From the NCBI RefSeq assembly GCF_014197795.1, contig NZ_JACIGI010000001.1:112213-176212 (forward strand): a DNA stretch of 64,000 nt, given 5' to 3'. Below are positions 61,350-64,000 of this stretch, piece by piece. Positions within the stretch are counted from its first letter, which is position 1; each line of letters starts with the position of its first letter. This DNA comes from Roseospira goensis. Lineage in GTDB: Bacteria; Pseudomonadota; Alphaproteobacteria; Rhodospirillales; Rhodospirillaceae. Below the pieces are notes generated by a model, which was given only the letters and a program-made list of their open reading frames with translations, was not told the DNA's origin and did no database searches. The translations under genes and the position numbers were made by a program.

Positions 61350-62078
61350 TCACGAGGCCCGGCCGCCCCCGGCCGCCGCGGCCTCCGGACTGGTGGCGAA
61401 TCCCAGGCGGGCGGCGGCGACCACCGCGCCGGTCCGGTTGTGCACCTTGAGGGCCTTGAGAATCGCGGTCACGTGCAGCTTGACGGTGCCTTCGGACAGG
61501 TCGAGGGCGCGCGCGATCTCCTTGTTGGACTTGCCCTGGCCGAGCAGCGCCAGGACCTCCCGCTGGCGCGGCGTCAGCAGGCCGCTGGCCGGGGTCTGCA
61601 CGGGCGCCCGGTCCGGATCGGCCATCGCCGCCGCGCTGTCGCTGCCGAGGGGCAGGGCCTCGCGCAGGTGGCTGACCTCGCGGTCCTCCAGCAGGGCCGG
61701 CGGCAGATAGACCCCGCCCGACAGCACCAGGCGCAGGGCGCCGATCATCACCTTGCCGCTCGAGGTCTTGGGGATGAACCCGGAGGCGCCGAGCCGGACC
61801 GCGTCGGTGACCAGGCGGCGGTCCTCGGCCGCCGTGAGCACCACCAGGGGCGTCTCGCCGATGCGACGCTTGAGCGCGGTCAATCCCTCGTGCCAGGACA
61901 TCCCCGGCATGACCAGATCCAGAAGGACGAGATCCACGCCCGGCGGCTCCGCGGCGCGGGCCAGGGCCTCGTCGAAGGTGCTGGCCTCGATGATCTCCAG
62001 ACCCGGGTCGAGTTCGGTCAGGACCAGCCGCAGCCCGTCGCGGAACAGTTCGTGATCATCTGCGATCAGAAGTCTCAC
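61350..62078 (-). CDS. NarL/FixJ-type two-component response regulator
   Basis: The 242-residue protein has an N-terminal receiver domain (IADDHELFRDGLRLVL, phospho-acceptor Asp in LVLLDLVMPGMS, Lys in GFIPKTSS) and a C-terminal LuxR helix-turn-helix (LTPRQREVLALLGQGKSNKEIARALDLSEGTVKLHV quoted in parts: LTPRQREVLALL, NKEIARALDLSEGTVKLH). No histidine kinase is adjacent, so its partner is elsewhere. A 600-bp non-coding stretch lies upstream. Confidence 0.94.
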   Translation of the reverse strand: MRLLIADDHELFRDGLRLVLTELDPGLEIIEASTFDEALARAAEPPGVDLVLLDLVMPGMSWHEGLTALKRRIGETPLVVLTAAEDRRLVTDAVRLGASGFIPKTSSGKVMIGALRLVLSGGVYLPPALLEDREVSHLREALPLGSDSAAAMADPDRAPVQTPASGLLTPRQREVLALLGQGKSNKEIARALDLSEGTVKLHVTAILKALKVHNRTGAVVAAARLGFATSPEAAAAGGGRAS

Positions 62079-62678
62079 CGGACCCTCGCGCTGCTGTTTG
62101 GCGCCGTGCGCCCGTCCCCCGGTCTACCTCATCCCGCCCGCGGCGCGGCCTCCCGCCGACCGGACCGGCAACATCGAGTCTGCCCGGTCCCCAGCCTGAT
62201 CCGCGCCTGATCCGCGCCCGACCGGTGCCGGTGACACCGCCCCCGCGCCCGGGGCTCGGGCTGCGTTGGGGTGTACCAGGGTCGTTGCGCGGGAGCCGCC
62301 GTGCGCCTGCCTTCATGCGCCTGCCCGTGTGCGCCTGCCTGCGGTGGCGACCCGGCCTGTCGGCAGGGGGGGCGGTTCCGACGCCCCCGACTTTGGTCAT
62401 ACTAGGGACGTTTTGATCCGCTGGCAAAGGCTTCCGCATATCTGGACCAACACCGGAACCAACACACATGTGCGGCGTCGGCGGCGGGCGCAAGCCCACG
62501 GCGTGCGAACGCGGGGTCATTCGGCAATCGAGGGCAGAAATAGGGCAAGACACCCGCCGGGCATTCGCTTGCAAGGCGCATCGGGACGACAGTCCGGCGG
62601 TCGCCCCGAGACCGCTGCAACTCTTGCAGTATACGGCCGCGACGCTGCTCGCCCCGGCCGCAAGCGCCCGGGCTTGGC
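62079..62678. other. 600-bp region without a recognisable gene
   Basis: Short frames here lack ribosome sites and family features. It includes an AT-richer segment (62395-62425, with CTTTGGTCATACTAGGGACGTT quoted in part as GGTCATACTAGGGACG) and GTTTTGATCC. It contains the response-regulator promoter at its left end and the 3' flank of the lipoprotein gene at its right. A small RNA cannot be excluded. Confidence 0.4.
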
Positions 62679-63158
62679 CTACAGGCGCGGCGGTCTCGGC
62701 ACCACGCCGCCCGGGTAGACGGCGCCGGGCGCGTCCGGGCCCGCCGCAGACCCCGCGGGGGGACCAAGCCGGGGCGAGGCCGGGCCGGCGGATCCCGGTG
62801 GGACGCAGGTGAAGCGCGCCCGCCACGGCTGCATCAGGCGACAGCGCAGCAGGTCCTCGCCGTCGAACCGCGGCACCCGCCCGGTCTCGGCGCAGACCTC
62901 GGCAGCCAGGGCGCGAACCTGCTCGGGCGTGGTCTCCCCACGGGCATAGCAGATCACCGGCCGATCGAGGGTGGACGGCCCCACCATCTCGCGGCTGCCG
63001 GCCTCGCGCCGGCTGTCGACGAAGGGCGCGCCGCAGGCCGCCAGCAGCGGGAGGGTCAGGCCGGCGACGGTCAGCAGGGCGGCGCGGGTGCGTCGCGTCC
63101 GTCGGGTCGGGGGGCGGCGGGCCGCGTCCCGCGCGGTCGGCCGATCCTGAAACAGCAT
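62679..63158 (-). CDS. Small lipoprotein of unknown function
   Basis: The 159-residue protein has an Arg-rich n-region, a hydrophobic core (AALLTVAGLTLPLLAAC) and a lipobox LAAC at about residue 42. The mature part has RPVICYARGETTPEQVRALAAE and RCRLMQPWRARFTCVPPG, with several Cys, then a disordered Pro/Gly-rich tail. This resembles small alphaproteobacterial lipoproteins whose role is unknown. AGGGA lies before the ATG complementary to 63156-63158. Confidence 0.78.
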   Translation of the reverse strand: MLFQDRPTARDAARRPPTRRTRRTRAALLTVAGLTLPLLAACGAPFVDSRREAGSREMVGPSTLDRPVICYARGETTPEQVRALAAEVCAETGRVPRFDGEDLLRCRLMQPWRARFTCVPPGSAGPASPRLGPPAGSAAGPDAPGAVYPGGVVPRPPRL

Positions 63159-63503
63159 GGCGGGGTCCCTGGGAACGCTCCAGCCGATCGCCCGAAGTCG
63201 GCGTCATGCCGTGATCCGGCGTCGGACGAGGGTCGGCTGATGACTCAACAGATCGCGGGGCGTCGCGCGCCCCTTCGTGATCACCGACATGATCACGGAT
63301 TGGCGCAATCCGCGCTCGCGGCGGTGGCACGGCGCCGATCCCCTGTGTGGGCCGGCCGGTGCCCGGAATCAACCGGGAATCGACCGGGACTCAAGGGCCT
63401 GTGCCGGTCGCGACACGGTGTGCGGCGCCGTCCCGCCGTTGCTTGCGCAGGGCACGGCCGGTGCAGTATACGGGACGGCGAATGACACCGGGGAGACCCA
63501 GGC
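63159..63503. other. 345-bp intergenic region between divergent genes
   Basis: No gene is seen. A short imperfect repeat AACCGGGAATCGACCGGGACTC (seen as ACCGGGA twice) lies near 63380. AT-poor throughout apart from GCAGTATACGGG at 63461-63472, close to the right-hand gene and possibly its -10 region. It should hold promoters for both neighbours. Confidence 0.4.
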
Positions 63504-64000
63504 ATGGCGAATGCCAAGCATCGGCTGGTCACACGCAGCGACTTCGACGGCCTGGTCTGTGCCGCCCTCCTGAAGGAACTCGACATGATCGACGAGATCA
63601 TGTTCGTCCATCCGAAGGATATGCAGGACGGCCGCATCGACATCACAGGGCGGGACATCACCACCAACCTGCCCTATGTGCCCGGCGTTCATCTGGCCTT
63701 TGATCATCACCTGTCCGAGACCATTCGCGTCGGCCGGCGCGACAATCACATCATCGACCCGCTCGCGCCCTCGGCCGCCCGGGTGGTTTACGAGCACTTC
63801 GGCGGTCGGGCCGCGTTTCCCCGCATCTCCGACGAGATGATGGAAGCGGTCGACAAGGCGGACTCCGCGCAGTACGAGAAGGAGGAGGTCCTCAACCCGA
63901 CCGGGTGGGAGCTGCTCAACTTCATCATGGATGCGCGCACCGGGTTGGGACGGTTCCGGACCTTCCGGATTTCCAACTACGCCCTCATGATGGAGTTGAT
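63504..64000 (+). CDS. DHH-family phosphoesterase / exopolyphosphatase-like (partial)
   Basis: The frame opens at ATG 63504 and runs to the right edge (165 residues visible). SDFDGLVCAALL near residue 13 supplies the first metal Asp pair, and FDHHLSE near residue 74 is the DHH motif of the manganese phosphoesterase superfamily (RecJ, pyrophosphatase PpaC, NrnA). DPLAPSAARVVYEHFGG and AVDKADSAQY follow as expected. The C-terminal DHHA domain is cut off, so the substrate (polyphosphate, pAp, short oligonucleotides) cannot be told. Confidence 0.88.
   Translation, partial: MANAKHRLVTRSDFDGLVCAALLKELDMIDEIMFVHPKDMQDGRIDITGRDITTNLPYVPGVHLAFDHHLSETIRVGRRDNHIIDPLAPSAARVVYEHFGGRAAFPRISDEMMEAVDKADSAQYEKEEVLNPTGWELLNFIMDARTGLGRFRTFRISNYALMMEL

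Overview
The window is GC-rich throughout and densely coded on both strands. It looks chromosomal and comes from an alphaproteobacterium, most likely of the Rhodospirillales (purple non-sulfur bacteria and relatives). This placement is inferred from gene content: GTP-type PEP carboxykinase, a malyl-CoA lyase beside an IclR regulator, a MaoC-Pta fusion, a PhaJ-type hydratase, Coq7 and a small zinc-finger protein of complex I type. No rRNA, tRNA, phage, transposase or CRISPR array was recognised.

Layout. 1-1000 (minus): start of a very large repetitive protein that runs off the left edge in an Asp-Ala repeat. 1260-8940 (plus): a tight five-gene operon with three ATGA overlaps. It holds a MurF-like ligase between two large proteins that each seem to join an AMMECR1-like region to an alpha/alpha-toroid, then an exported HExxH peptidase-like protein and a small-molecule kinase. 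I cannot assign it to a known pathway, and it is the best candidate here for an undescribed system. 9011-26337: mostly housekeeping and stress genes (tyrS, anmK, yqgE, dsbD, a peroxiredoxin, an M16 peptidase, ackA with a MaoC-Pta fusion, phaJ, a SOUL protein, a TelA-like protein, a sugar epimerase, coq7-dsbB, a periplasmic binding protein). 26614-28657: an IclR regulator divergent from malyl-CoA lyase. 29145-36917: a ten-gene Mrp-type cation/proton antiporter operon with the gene order of membrane-bound hydrogenases and three NuoL/M/N-like subunits.

36928-49590: polA, a lone ABC ATPase, dapD-dapE, hemW, pckG, a HugZ-like protein and a copper chaperone. hemW carries a 105-bp in-frame cassette built almost wholly of palindromes. 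49617-64000: a CoxE-like VWA protein, a DUF2189-type membrane protein, ppc, a CbpA-like chaperone, a glycine-zipper lipoprotein, pdxH, a cation efflux pump, a REC protein with a degenerate GGDEF domain preceded by two kinds of tandem repeat, zapE, a LuxR-type response regulator, a small lipoprotein, and a DHH-family phosphoesterase cut by the right edge.

Functionally the window covers acetate and C3/C4 metabolism (ackA, MaoC-Pta, phaJ, mcl1, pckG, ppc), envelope redox and metal handling (DsbD, DsbB, peroxiredoxin, PCu(A)C, CDF pump), lysine/peptidoglycan precursor supply (dapD, dapE, anmK), and ion homeostasis (Mrp). Functions come from motif recognition in the translated sequence; no database search was run.
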